Below, in pieces: positions 24,978 through 34,024 of a stretch of 64,000 nt of DNA (position 1 is its first letter; each line of letters starts with the position of its first letter). The notes beneath the pieces were generated by a model. The model saw only the letters and a list, made by a program, of their open reading frames with translations, ran no database searches and was not told the DNA's origin. A program made the position numbers and the translations under genes. The DNA comes from UBA11986 sp963734955 (GTDB taxonomy: Bacteria > Bacteroidota > Ignavibacteria > UBA10030 > UBA6906): positions 124,001 to 188,000 of the forward strand of contig CAVTJO010000014.1 of assembly GCA_963734955.1 (NCBI GenBank), written 5' to 3'.

Positions 24978-26315
24978 TTACTCAACACGCTGGAGAAGGA
25001 GACGCAATTCTTTCTTCGCGTTCACCACCACCTCCAATGCGTCCAACGTCTGGTGTTCTCGCTTTCGATAGAGACAACGCCCATCAACATAAACAGTGGT
25101 GACATTCTCCGGGGCACCGGAGTATATAATGGTCGAATAGATATCTACACTCCCATACGGATTCCAGATATTGTTGACGTCGAGGATTGCAATATCCGCC
25201 TTTTTCCCCGGCTCGATGCTGCCGACCTCATGATCCAATCCGAGCGCTGCCGCTCCTTCGAGCGTTGCCATCTCGAATACTCTCTCCGCCTGCATTGCCT
25301 GCGGTCCATGGATCGGCTTCTGGATCAATGCTGCCAGTCTCATTTCTTCAAACATGTCGAGGGTGTTGTTGCAGGGGGCGCCATCGGCACCGAGAGACAC
25401 GGATATTCCCTTTGCAATCAGATCGGGTACGCGCGCAATGCCGGAACCGAGCTTAAGGTTGGAGGATGGACAGTGGAGAACCTTCGCGTGTCTATCCCGA
25501 AGCAGGTCGACTTCCCGGTCATTCAGCCAGATGCAATGCGCCAGACACGTATTTGCATGTAGAATGCCAATCGTTTCAAAGAACTCCACATTATCCATCC
25601 TGCACCGTTTCCGCACGGCCTCCATCTCGTTTCGATTCTCGGCGGCGTGCGTATGAAAAAGAATGCCGGACGACGAGCCCGTCATCTCGTACGCCTCACG
25701 CAGCAATTGATCGGAACAGGAAAGGACGAACCGGGGCGCCACAGCATACCGGATCCTCCCGTCAGACGAGTTATGCCACTGCTCTGCCTGCCTCCGTGTT
25801 GAATCCAACGATTGTCTTGTCGACTCCTTGAATCCAGGGGAGATGGTATTCACATCCATCATCGCCTTGCCGACGAACGCCCGCAGCCCGGTTTCCGCAA
25901 GCGCGCCAACGACTTCCTCCTCATGGTCGATGCTTCCCATGTCGAGAATTGTTGTTGTACCCGAACGCACAAGTTCGGCAATCCCTGCCATTGCCGACGC
26001 CCTCATGGATCGTGCATTGTGCGCGGCTTCGAACGGGAAAATTTTCAGTCTGAGCCAGTCCAGCAGAGGCAGATCATCCGCAAGACCGCGAAAAAGAGTC
26101 TGGCACAGGTGAACGTGCGTCTGAATGAATCCTGGTATCGCCACGCAATCCTTCTCATCAATGACCTCGCCATCGAACCGGCCCAGGCTGCCCAACTCAT
26201 CTGCAGTAAACACCCCCTCTATCCTGTTTCCAGACACAACAATTCCCCCATCGCGAACCACTCTTCGGGCGCGATCCATGGTGACAATAGTCCCGACTCT
26301 GATCAATGTTTTCAT
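24978..26315 (-). CDS. Amidohydrolase, MtaD/SsnA-like (5-methylthioadenosine/adenosine-type deaminase)
   Basis: 445-residue metal-dependent deaminase with the amidohydrolase TIM barrel. Metal and catalytic motifs are 'HVHLCQ' (two His, near residues 67-72), 'FHTHAAE' (His near 220) and 'AHC' (His near 260). The catalytic Asp is in 'LGADGAPCNNT' (near 312-322). 'FIQTHVHLCQTLFRGLADDLPLLDWL' is typical of the MtaD / 5'-deoxyadenosine deaminase / N-ethylammeline hydrolase branch. It probably deaminates S-adenosylmethionine-derived nucleosides, but guanine or chlorohydrolase activity cannot be excluded. ATG 26315 chosen; a TTG three bases earlier is possible. Lies between radA and rdgB in one cluster. 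Confidence 0.85.
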   Translation of the reverse strand: MKTLIRVGTIVTMDRARRVVRDGGIVVSGNRIEGVFTADELGSLGRFDGEVIDEKDCVAIPGFIQTHVHLCQTLFRGLADDLPLLDWLRLKIFPFEAAHNARSMRASAMAGIAELVRSGTTTILDMGSIDHEEEVVGALAETGLRAFVGKAMMDVNTISPGFKESTRQSLDSTRRQAEQWHNSSDGRIRYAVAPRFVLSCSDQLLREAYEMTGSSSGILFHTHAAENRNEMEAVRKRCRMDNVEFFETIGILHANTCLAHCIWLNDREVDLLRDRHAKVLHCPSSNLKLGSGIARVPDLIAKGISVSLGADGAPCNNTLDMFEEMRLAALIQKPIHGPQAMQAERVFEMATLEGAAALGLDHEVGSIEPGKKADIAILDVNNIWNPYGSVDIYSTIIYSGAPENVTTVYVDGRCLYRKREHQTLDALEVVVNAKKELRLLLQRVE

Positions 26316-26333
26316 CAAGGAGGATTCGGCGGG

Positions 26334-27692
26334 CTACGCGGTTTTCAGTGCGGCAATGATTGCTCCATCAACCGTGTCGACCTCGACAACATCGATGTCA
26401 CTGCGGACCTTCATTCCATTCCTTGGTACAATGCAGCGCTTGAAGCCAAGCTTGAATGCTTCCGCAACACGCTTCTCCATTTGACTTACAGTTCGGATTT
26501 CTCCTCCAAGCCCTATCTCCCCAACCGCCACGACATTCGGATCAATCGCCGCGTCTTTGAGGCTGGAAACGATGGAAAGCGACATGCCGAGATCAACCGC
26601 TGGCTCATCAACACGAACTCCACCCGCAACATTCACAAAGACGTCATACTGTCCAACACGAAGCCCTACCCTCCTCTCAAGTACAGCGAGCAACATCTGC
26701 AGCCGCTTTGCGTCGAAACCCGTTGAGGACCGTTGCGGGACACCGTAGCTGGTCGGAGCAACGAGCGCTTGCACCTCAAGCAGCAACGGGCGTGTACCTT
26801 CTATGCTCGCCACCACAGCCGAGCCGGAGGTACCCCGTCTTCGTTCGGCCAGAAACGTCTCCGAGGGATTGGTGACTTCCTTCAGACCCGTGTCTTGCAT
26901 GTCGAAGATCCCGATCTCGTTCGTGGAGCCAAACCGGTTCTTAAGGGCACGCAGGATTCGGTGGGCGTAGTGCTGCTCCCCCTCAAACTGCAGCACGGTA
27001 TCGACCATGTGTTCGATTACTCTTGGACCGGCGATGACCCCTTCCTTCGTCACGTGCCCAATAAGGAAAACCGGAACACCGCGGGTCTTTGCGAATCGCA
27101 TAAACTGTGCAGTGGCCTCACGCACCTGACTGACCGTTCCCGGCGCACTTTCAAAGTCGGGCCGAAACATTGTCTGGATGGAATCCACAATTACGAGATC
27201 AGGGCTGGTCTTTTCGAGGATGGCGCCGACGACATCGAGGTTTGTTTCAGCAAGCAACAGAAGATTTTCCGAGAGCCGCATGTCGAGCCTCTCCGCCCGG
27301 AGCTTGATCTGATGGACTGACTCCTCCCCTGTTATGTATAACACCACCTGAGAGCGCAATGATGACGCAATCTGCATCATCAGTGTGGACTTGCCGATTC
27401 CGGGGTCTCCCCCCACGAGCACAACCGAGCCGGCAACAACACCGCCGCCGAGAACCCGATCAAACTCAGGGATACCGGTCGAGGTCCGGGGTTCGGCTAC
27501 TACAGATACATCTGTGATCGGTATTGCAGTCGATGATACTCTCTGGTTCCCGGAGTGTCTGCCCTTCGTCCTCGGCGCAACTACTTCTTCAACAAAACTA
27601 TTCCAGGCTTCACAATTCGGACACCTGCCCATCCACCGGGAGGATTCGTAAGCACAAGACTGGCACACGTATTTTGAATGTATCTTGGCCAT
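26334..27692 (-). CDS. radA: DNA repair protein RadA/Sms
   Basis: RecA-related helicase/branch-migration factor that helps process recombination intermediates. The N-terminal zinc finger has Cys at 10, 13, 24 and 27 ('CQSCAYESSRWMGRCPNC'). The ATPase core has Walker A 'GGDPGIGKSTL' near residue 93, and the RadA-specific KNRFGSTNEIG motif appears near residue 253. A Lon-like C-terminal domain follows. 452 residues is the normal length. ATG at 27690-27692. It is the first gene of a minus-strand set (radA, amidohydrolase, rdgB, DUF4905, phzF). The 208 bases upstream are shared with rfaE1, which is transcribed away from it. Confidence 0.96.
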   Translation of the reverse strand: MAKIHSKYVCQSCAYESSRWMGRCPNCEAWNSFVEEVVAPRTKGRHSGNQRVSSTAIPITDVSVVAEPRTSTGIPEFDRVLGGGVVAGSVVLVGGDPGIGKSTLMMQIASSLRSQVVLYITGEESVHQIKLRAERLDMRLSENLLLLAETNLDVVGAILEKTSPDLVIVDSIQTMFRPDFESAPGTVSQVREATAQFMRFAKTRGVPVFLIGHVTKEGVIAGPRVIEHMVDTVLQFEGEQHYAHRILRALKNRFGSTNEIGIFDMQDTGLKEVTNPSETFLAERRRGTSGSAVVASIEGTRPLLLEVQALVAPTSYGVPQRSSTGFDAKRLQMLLAVLERRVGLRVGQYDVFVNVAGGVRVDEPAVDLGMSLSIVSSLKDAAIDPNVVAVGEIGLGGEIRTVSQMEKRVAEAFKLGFKRCIVPRNGMKVRSDIDVVEVDTVDGAIIAALKTA

Positions 27693-27838
27693 GGCGAGTC
27701 AATATAGTCAGGGGGGGTGTGAGATTCAACGCGAAGTCCGCGAAGGCATCAGCTCCTGTGTTGCGAGCAACGCCGTTCATGCTCATGCCGGTTTCTCGAA
27801 AGTATTGCCGTAACAATCAGCGCATCGCCTGCAACTCC

Positions 27839-27871
27839 TTGCTTCTCAAGCGGTTAATAGGTATATTTTTG
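27839..27871 (+). promoter_or_regulatory. Sigma-A promoter of the rfaE1 operon
   Basis: TTG at 27839-27841, a 22-base spacer, then TATTTTTG at 27864-27871, an exact match to TAnnTTTG. It lies 29 bases before the GTG start of rfaE1 and is the best promoter candidate in the radA-rfaE1 divergent gap. Confidence 0.65.
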
Positions 27872-27900
27872 AGAATGTCTTTCAAATCAAGGGACCGAGT

Positions 27901-28911
27901 GTGATCACTTTTACAGAGCAACGGATAAAGAATCTGTTCGATGGTTTTGCGGGCAAACGGATTGCCGTCGTTGGCGACCTCATGGTGGACAGCTACTATT
28001 GGGGGACAGTAAGTCGCGTTTCGCCTGAAGCTCCAGTGCCCGTTGTCGATGTGATCTCAGAGTCGGTTCGTCTTGGTGGAGCCGCGAACGTCGCGAATAA
28101 TATCCAGACACTTGGTGGTACCCCGATTCTCGTCGGGTTGATTGGCGACGATCACCCCGGACAGATGTTCCTCGATCTTATGAAGCAGCAAAACCTGAAT
28201 CATGAAGGTATAGTCACGGACATATCGCGCCCGACGACCATCAAGACTCGCGTGATAGCCCACAGCCAACACGTGGTACGAATCGACAATGAATCCAAAG
28301 CCGATTGCCCCGACCAACTGCAGCATCGTATTATCGACGCCGTGAAATACAAGATCCACGAACTCGACGGGATTATTCTCGAGGACTATAACAAGGGTGT
28401 GATCACCAAAGACACCATACATGAGATTGTTGCGGTTGCCAGGAAGTATGGGAAGATTGTAACTGCCGATCCGAAGTTCAACAACTTCTTTGAGTACAAC
28501 AATGTCACTGTCTTCAAGCCCAACAAGCGTGAGGCGGAAGAAGCCATTGGCACAAGAATCCGGACCGAAGACGATGTACTCCGTGCAGGCGAAAGGCTTC
28601 TCTCTGCCCTCCAGGCAGACAACGTACTGATGACCCGGGGCGAGGAAGGCATGACGCTCTTTGAGAAGAATGGGGAGGTCAGCCATATGCAGACCCTCGC
28701 AACAAATGTCCAGGATGTGTCCGGGGCGGGCGACACCGTGATCTCGACATTGACCATGGCCCTGACCGGGGGAGCATCAATTCGTGAAGCAGCACAACTG
28801 GCAAACTGCGCCGCAAGTGTTGTTGTTGGTGCTGTCGGGATCGTTCCGATTCAAGCCGACCAGCTCATGGAAAGCGCGCTGAGGCTTGCCAATCATAAGC
28901 GTGGATCGTGA
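27901..28911 (+). CDS. rfaE1: D-glycero-beta-D-manno-heptose-7-phosphate kinase (RfaE1/HldE N-domain)
   Basis: Phosphorylates heptose 7-phosphate at C1 in ADP-heptose synthesis for the LPS inner core. It is a PfkB-family kinase: 'VVGDLMVDSYYWG' at the N-terminus, 'RLGGAANVANNI' near residues 58-69, 'NKREAEEAIG' further on, and 'DVSGAGDT' near residue 272 carrying the catalytic Asp. Length of 336 residues fits the single-domain form. The start is GTG at 27901 with AAGGGA about 8 bases upstream. The adenylyltransferase gene follows with a one-base overlap, as expected for a split version of the bifunctional E. coli HldE. Confidence 0.93.
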   Translation: MITFTEQRIKNLFDGFAGKRIAVVGDLMVDSYYWGTVSRVSPEAPVPVVDVISESVRLGGAANVANNIQTLGGTPILVGLIGDDHPGQMFLDLMKQQNLNHEGIVTDISRPTTIKTRVIAHSQHVVRIDNESKADCPDQLQHRIIDAVKYKIHELDGIILEDYNKGVITKDTIHEIVAVARKYGKIVTADPKFNNFFEYNNVTVFKPNKREAEEAIGTRIRTEDDVLRAGERLLSALQADNVLMTRGEEGMTLFEKNGEVSHMQTLATNVQDVSGAGDTVISTLTMALTGGASIREAAQLANCAASVVVGAVGIVPIQADQLMESALRLANHKRGS

Positions 28912-29411
28912 TGGGCAGAGTGGTCGGCGTGCACGCCCTTGCCCGGATCAGGACCAAGTTTCGCCGGCAACGCAAGAAGGTTGTGTTTACCAACGGCACG
29001 TTCGATATCATCCATCGCGGACATGTCGAGTATCTTCAGGCCGCGAGGAAGCTGGGGGATGTACTGATTGTTGGATTGAACACTGATGAATCGATCAGGA
29101 GAATCAAGGGAAAGGGCAGGCCTGTAAACAGAAATACCGACAGGTCGGTTGTCCTTGCAGCCCTGGCCTGCGTGGACTATGTCTGCTTCTTTGGCGATGA
29201 CACGCCAGAAAAGCTGATCCGGGTTCTGGTCCCCGATATTCTTGTGAAAGGTGCCGATTGGAACATCGGTGATATTGTCGGCAAGAATATCGTCGAGCAG
29301 CACGGTGGAACTGTCAGAACGATTCGTCTGACTCGCGGCAGGTCCACCACAAACACCATCGAGCGCGTGCTAAGGGCATTTTGTCCCAACAGACGAGGCA
29401 GGCTCCGGTAG
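28911..29411 (+). CDS. rfaE2: D-glycero-beta-D-manno-heptose 1-phosphate adenylyltransferase (RfaE2)
   Basis: Transfers AMP to heptose 1-phosphate to give ADP-heptose. It is a cytidylyltransferase-fold protein with 'FTNGTFDIIHRGHVEYL' (HxGH-type site), 'LIVGLNTDESIRRIKG', 'VLVKGADW' and the terminal 'RSTTNTIERV' region. I use ATG 28911, whose A is the last base of the TGA of rfaE1; a GTG at 28908 is an alternative. 166 residues matches single-domain RfaE2. It overlaps nothing further, and the TamB-like gene begins 32 bases downstream, consistent with an envelope-biogenesis operon. The synthesis partners (gmhA, gmhB, hldD) are not in the window. Confidence 0.93.
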   Translation: MGRVVGVHALARIRTKFRRQRKKVVFTNGTFDIIHRGHVEYLQAARKLGDVLIVGLNTDESIRRIKGKGRPVNRNTDRSVVLAALACVDYVCFFGDDTPEKLIRVLVPDILVKGADWNIGDIVGKNIVEQHGGTVRTIRLTRGRSTTNTIERVLRAFCPNRRGRLR

Positions 29412-29443
29412 ACTTGACCCTACACTCAAAGGGTGGTGGCTTG

Positions 29444-32400
29444 ATGCGTGCGAAGAAGCTGTTGAAAATACTGGGCTATAGTCTGCTTGGCTTTGTCCTC
29501 TCTCTCCTGCTCATTGCCGGTATAACTCAAACCCAGATTTTTCGCGACAGTCTCCGCTCTTTTGCGCTCTCCCGGCTCGATTCCGTTTTGGATGCGAAAG
29601 TCCAGCTTGGAACAATCACGGGCAACCTCGTTTCAGGCTTTTCGATTGACCACCTTTCCATCGTGGTCGGGAGCGACTCTCTCGTTACCGCCGAGAGACT
29701 CGACCTGCGCTATGATCTCTTCGAGATTCCCGGGAAGACCATCTCCATCGACGACTTTACGCTCGTCAAGCCACGAATAGCTCTCCTAAGAGCACGAGAT
29801 GGAACATGGAATTTCAGTCGCATGATACGACACGCCGGGCCCGATACTGCAGTTCCGAAACCACTCGAATGGGCAATCCGCGTCAAGCATTTCGATATTG
29901 AAGACGCATCGGTCACCCTGGTTGACTCCGCTTCGCTGGAGAGGCCGGAGCATACCACCGACGACCCGTACTACGTGGAGTACCACAATTTTGTCCTTAC
30001 ACATCTTACGTTGAAGACATCGTTTGCAATCAGCAAGAATGAGAAGCGAGCGGTCATCTCGGCGTTCAGCTTCGACTCGGGACATCCGGATTTCTCATTG
30101 AAGGAACTCAGCGGCGATTTTAGCGTTGCCTCTTCGGGGGCTCGCGTCAAAAACATGATCCTGACAACAGGCGCCTCGAAGCTGCAGCTCGACGCTGAAA
30201 TGAAGAATGTCAATCTGTTGGACGGTATCGATTTGAAGCAGCTTCAAAAGAAACCCGTCAGCGTCTCGCTTCATGCTCACGACATTGACTTGAACGAACT
30301 CAAACGGTTTATCCCGCAAATCGGTTTCCTTAACAGCAGCGTTTCGCTTGACCTGGATGCAAGGGGGGAGTTTGGCGAACTTCAGGTCAGGGCTCTGGAC
30401 CTCAAAACCGGATCGTCTGAGTATCATATTGCCGGTGGGGTGTACAACCTCCATACACCTTCAAAGCTCTATCTGAATACCAGATTCGAGAAGAGCATCA
30501 TATACCCGCCCGATGCTCAAACCATTCTCCCGACGATCGCCCTCCCTGATCTTCAGTCCCTTGGACACGGCAGGCTCAAGCTTACTTTTGTCGGAACTCC
30601 TCTCGATTTCAGAACTCTGCTTTCTCTCGAGACCGATGCTGGTACAGTTCAAGCCGACGCAGCACTGAAAATCGGGGGACCCGAAGGGCTGCGGTACAAA
30701 GGCGACGTCAACTACAACGGTCTTGACGTTTCAGGTATTCTGAACTCACCGCAATTGAAGAGCAGACTGAACGGCGAACTGCACATTACGGGAAGGGGAA
30801 CCACGCTCGAGAACCTGTTCGCATCGCTGGAAGTGGGTATTGACACTTCCGATTTTGCGGGACGTCATATCGGACCGACGCGGCTTCACATTGAAGCCGC
30901 GGACCGGAAGCTGACTGCAACAGGGTCCATCGTAGTGGGAACAGCACACGCAGAGCTGAATGCCTCTCTTGACAAACGCAACGAAGGCGTCCCCTCATTC
31001 TCGGTCGGAGGCAGCGTCTCTTCACTTGATCTCAAGGAACTCCTCAACGATCCCTCGACCAACAGTGATTTGAACTTTGCGATCATGGCCAACGGAACAG
31101 GTCTGACGTGGGGATCGCTGAACGGAGAGGCTCTCCTGAACTTCCTCCCATCGCGCTATCGCGAGTACACGATTGATTCCAGCGAAGTCCGCCTTGTGGT
31201 TGATCAGCATGATCCGCTCCGCAAACGGCTTGAACTCACATCAAAGATCGCCGACTTCACTCTCTCCGGTGCGTTCAACACAGAATACATGAAGGACCTG
31301 ATCGCCTACGAAATTCTCAACATGAGGAGAGCGGTGGGTGAGAGGTTTGTTTCACTGGATTCCACGTTGGTGTCAAACATTGATCCGGACGAACTTGCAG
31401 CGCTGGAGCGGAAGCTGGCTGGCCCTCATGAGAATCTCGATGCGGGATTTTCACTGCAGATCAAGAACCTCGAACCCATTTCCATCGCCACAGGCAACCG
31501 GACGTTCAATGGAGTTGGCATACTCAGCGGAACAATGCAGGGAAATTTCCACGACCTTTCCCTGAGTGCGAGGTTGACCGCAGATGATTTTTTCTATGGT
31601 AATGCCGATTCCGGTATTCTTGTCCAGAACGGGATTGCAACGCTCGATGTCAATTCGCTCAAACCACACTCACCGCTCAGGGATATTGGCATCAGGCTTG
31701 TCGCCGATGCAGAGAAGATGCACGTCAACCGGAGCGAATTTGACAGCCTACGGGTCACGTTCAAATACGAGCAGGAATACTCCAGCTACACATCCACGGC
31801 GCGGTACAACCATGACACGCACGTCATCATCAAGGGGTTTTCCAATATCGCCGAAGACTACCTGGTGTTCACGCTGAACGATTTCCAGCTGGGCTACAAG
31901 GATTTCGACTGGCATGCCGATGGCGGAGCCTCGATCGGTTTCGGACCCCACGGCATCCGGGTTTCGAATCTGACCATGCGGCGCGACTCACAGGCAATCG
32001 CCCTATCCGGATCAATCGTTACAGGCACTGCAATCGCCGGATCCCTCAATGCAAACAACGTCAACCTTGAAGGCCTGCGATACCTCTTTGCTCAGGAGGA
32101 GCTCGATGAGAACCGTGATGCATTCCGTGGGATCGCAGATCTCAACCTGACGGCGACGGGAACTCTTCAACAACCGTCGTACACCGCATCTCTCAATGCG
32201 CACGGGGTCTCGTTCCGGGGAGTCCTTCTCGGGCAGATCAACGGTACATTCCAATACAAGGATCATCTTCTCTCCACATCCGTCGATGTCTCCGGTCACG
32301 GTGCCGAGCCTCGTCAACCTGATCTCGTTGTGAGGGGAACCCTCCCTGTGAATCTCGCCCTCGCACAGACTGAGGACACGCACAGTGAGATGCCGATGAA

Positions 32401-33998
32401 CCTCCATGTTCAATCGCGAGGCATCGAGATCGGCATCCTTGACCCCATATTGCCGACATTCAATGAGCTGACCGGCACCATGAAATGCGACGTGACAGTT
32501 GGAGGGTTGGCTGGACATCCTGAATACAGCGGTGACCTTTCCATTGACAGTTGCTCATTCCTGTTTGTGCCAAACCTTGTCTCCTACACGTTCGGGGGAC
32601 AGTTTGCGTTTCGCGGGGACCGTATTCACGTCGTCGATGCCACCGTCCGCAGCAGCCCGAATGACGACCAGTTCAAAAGACCGGGCCGGCTGGCCCTCGC
32701 TGGCGATTTCGCCCTGAGAGATTTCAAACCTTCGGATTTCAACCTGACCGCGACGGGCGGGTTGCTCGTGGTGCGGGAAACAACCCGCAAGTCGAGCCTC
32801 TCAGTCTACGGAAACCTCTTCGTGGAAACGGGTCCGGACGGATTGCGCTATACCGGAGAGATCCACCAGTCGGAGCTCCGGGGATATGTTCTCGTCAAGA
32901 ACTCATCGCTGATCTTTCCCCCGACGCAGCAGGTTGCCAATGAACAATTCTCCAACACCGTGCCTGTTCAGATTGTGGATGACACAACAAAAGTCGCCCC
33001 TGCCCCGCTCACAAGCTCAATGACCGCCCGCTACTTTGGTATGGGGACCGAATCGGGGCAACCGGGTACGGGCACAGAGTACACACCTTCCAAATCATTT
33101 GTCGATGGCATACGGTACGATCTCGCAATTGAATGTGCCGGCGGCAATACCGAAATCAAGATGGTTTTCAATAGCGCTACGGGCGAGGAATTGGATGCGA
33201 ACATCAACGGGAAGTTTTCGATCACGGAAGAGGGCAAGCGCTGGATAGGTACTCTCACCGTCAATCGCGCATACTACAGGTTCATCAAGCAATTCGATGC
33301 AACAGGCAGCATCAAATATTCCGGAGACTTTTTGAACCCCGAGCTCGACATAGCGGCAACGTTCGAAGGGATTCGCACATCCGCCGATTCGACCTCATCA
33401 AATCGGCCGGAGAAAGTCGTCGTGTCGATGAAGATTACGGGCACCCGACTGGCGCCCAAACTTCAGTGGGGAATGACAATCGACGATGTTGACTATGACT
33501 CGTACAGAGGACCGAAATCTTCCGATGTGCAGACAGACGCTATTGCGTTCATCCTGGCGGGGACATTCCCGTTGAGCAAGTCACAGGCCAATGACGTTGC
33601 CGCGGACCTGGGTCCGACGGCACGCTCGTCGCTCGTGACCGGTGCAAGTTCGTTGATTACGGGAGCGGTCGCGGATTTCCTCAAAAAGAGGACGACCATC
33701 ATCAATTACTTCGAACTGACGCTACGGTACCGAGCGATCGTTTGGTGACGCTGTGGATATTCGTATCGGCGGCAGCGCCCTCGGTGGTCTCTGGCGCTAC
33801 GGCGGAAAGATACTGACCGACCCATTCAGCAACGCGAATGTGAGCCTGCTCTACTCGCTCGGCGATGTCTTTGAACGGCCAGCGCTTCGAAATTTCATGT
33901 TCGAGCTGGAACGGACGGTAGAGACGAGTACAATCGGCGATGCAACCGACAGGAAACAGACCAACTCTGCCCGCGTGTTCTATCGCTTCTCTTTTTAA
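29444..33998 (+). CDS. tamB: TamB/AsmA-like envelope translocation module, +1 frameshift near the 3' end
   Basis: Very large (~1518 residues corrected) protein with an N-terminal membrane anchor ('LLKILGYSLLGFVLSLLLIAG' within residues 1-28) and a long beta-rich periplasmic stretch of repeated AsmA/TamB-like strands. Such bridge-like proteins carry phospholipids or assist outer-membrane protein assembly. The main open frame ends at 33748 with '...FELTLRYRAIVW'. The next frame continues without a break as '...RYGTERSFGDAVDIRIGGSALGG...' and ends with the family-type 'FYRFSF' tail at 33998. One extra base near 33719 (ctg-a-cgc) explains it; total length is 3n+1. The start ATG 29444 is preferred over 29381 because it opens directly on the anchor. 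A TamA partner is not seen here. Confidence 0.85.
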
Positions 33999-34024
33999 CT
34001 TCACATATTGATAGGAGCTCTCTC

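Noticed and set aside
25812..26726. 304-codon plus-strand open frame
   Set aside because: It lies antisense to the amidohydrolase and radA genes and has no recognisable sequence; typical shadow frame of a GC-rich gene.
32012..32518. 168-codon minus-strand open frame within the TamB-like gene
   Set aside because: Shadow of the TamB coding strand; no independent support.
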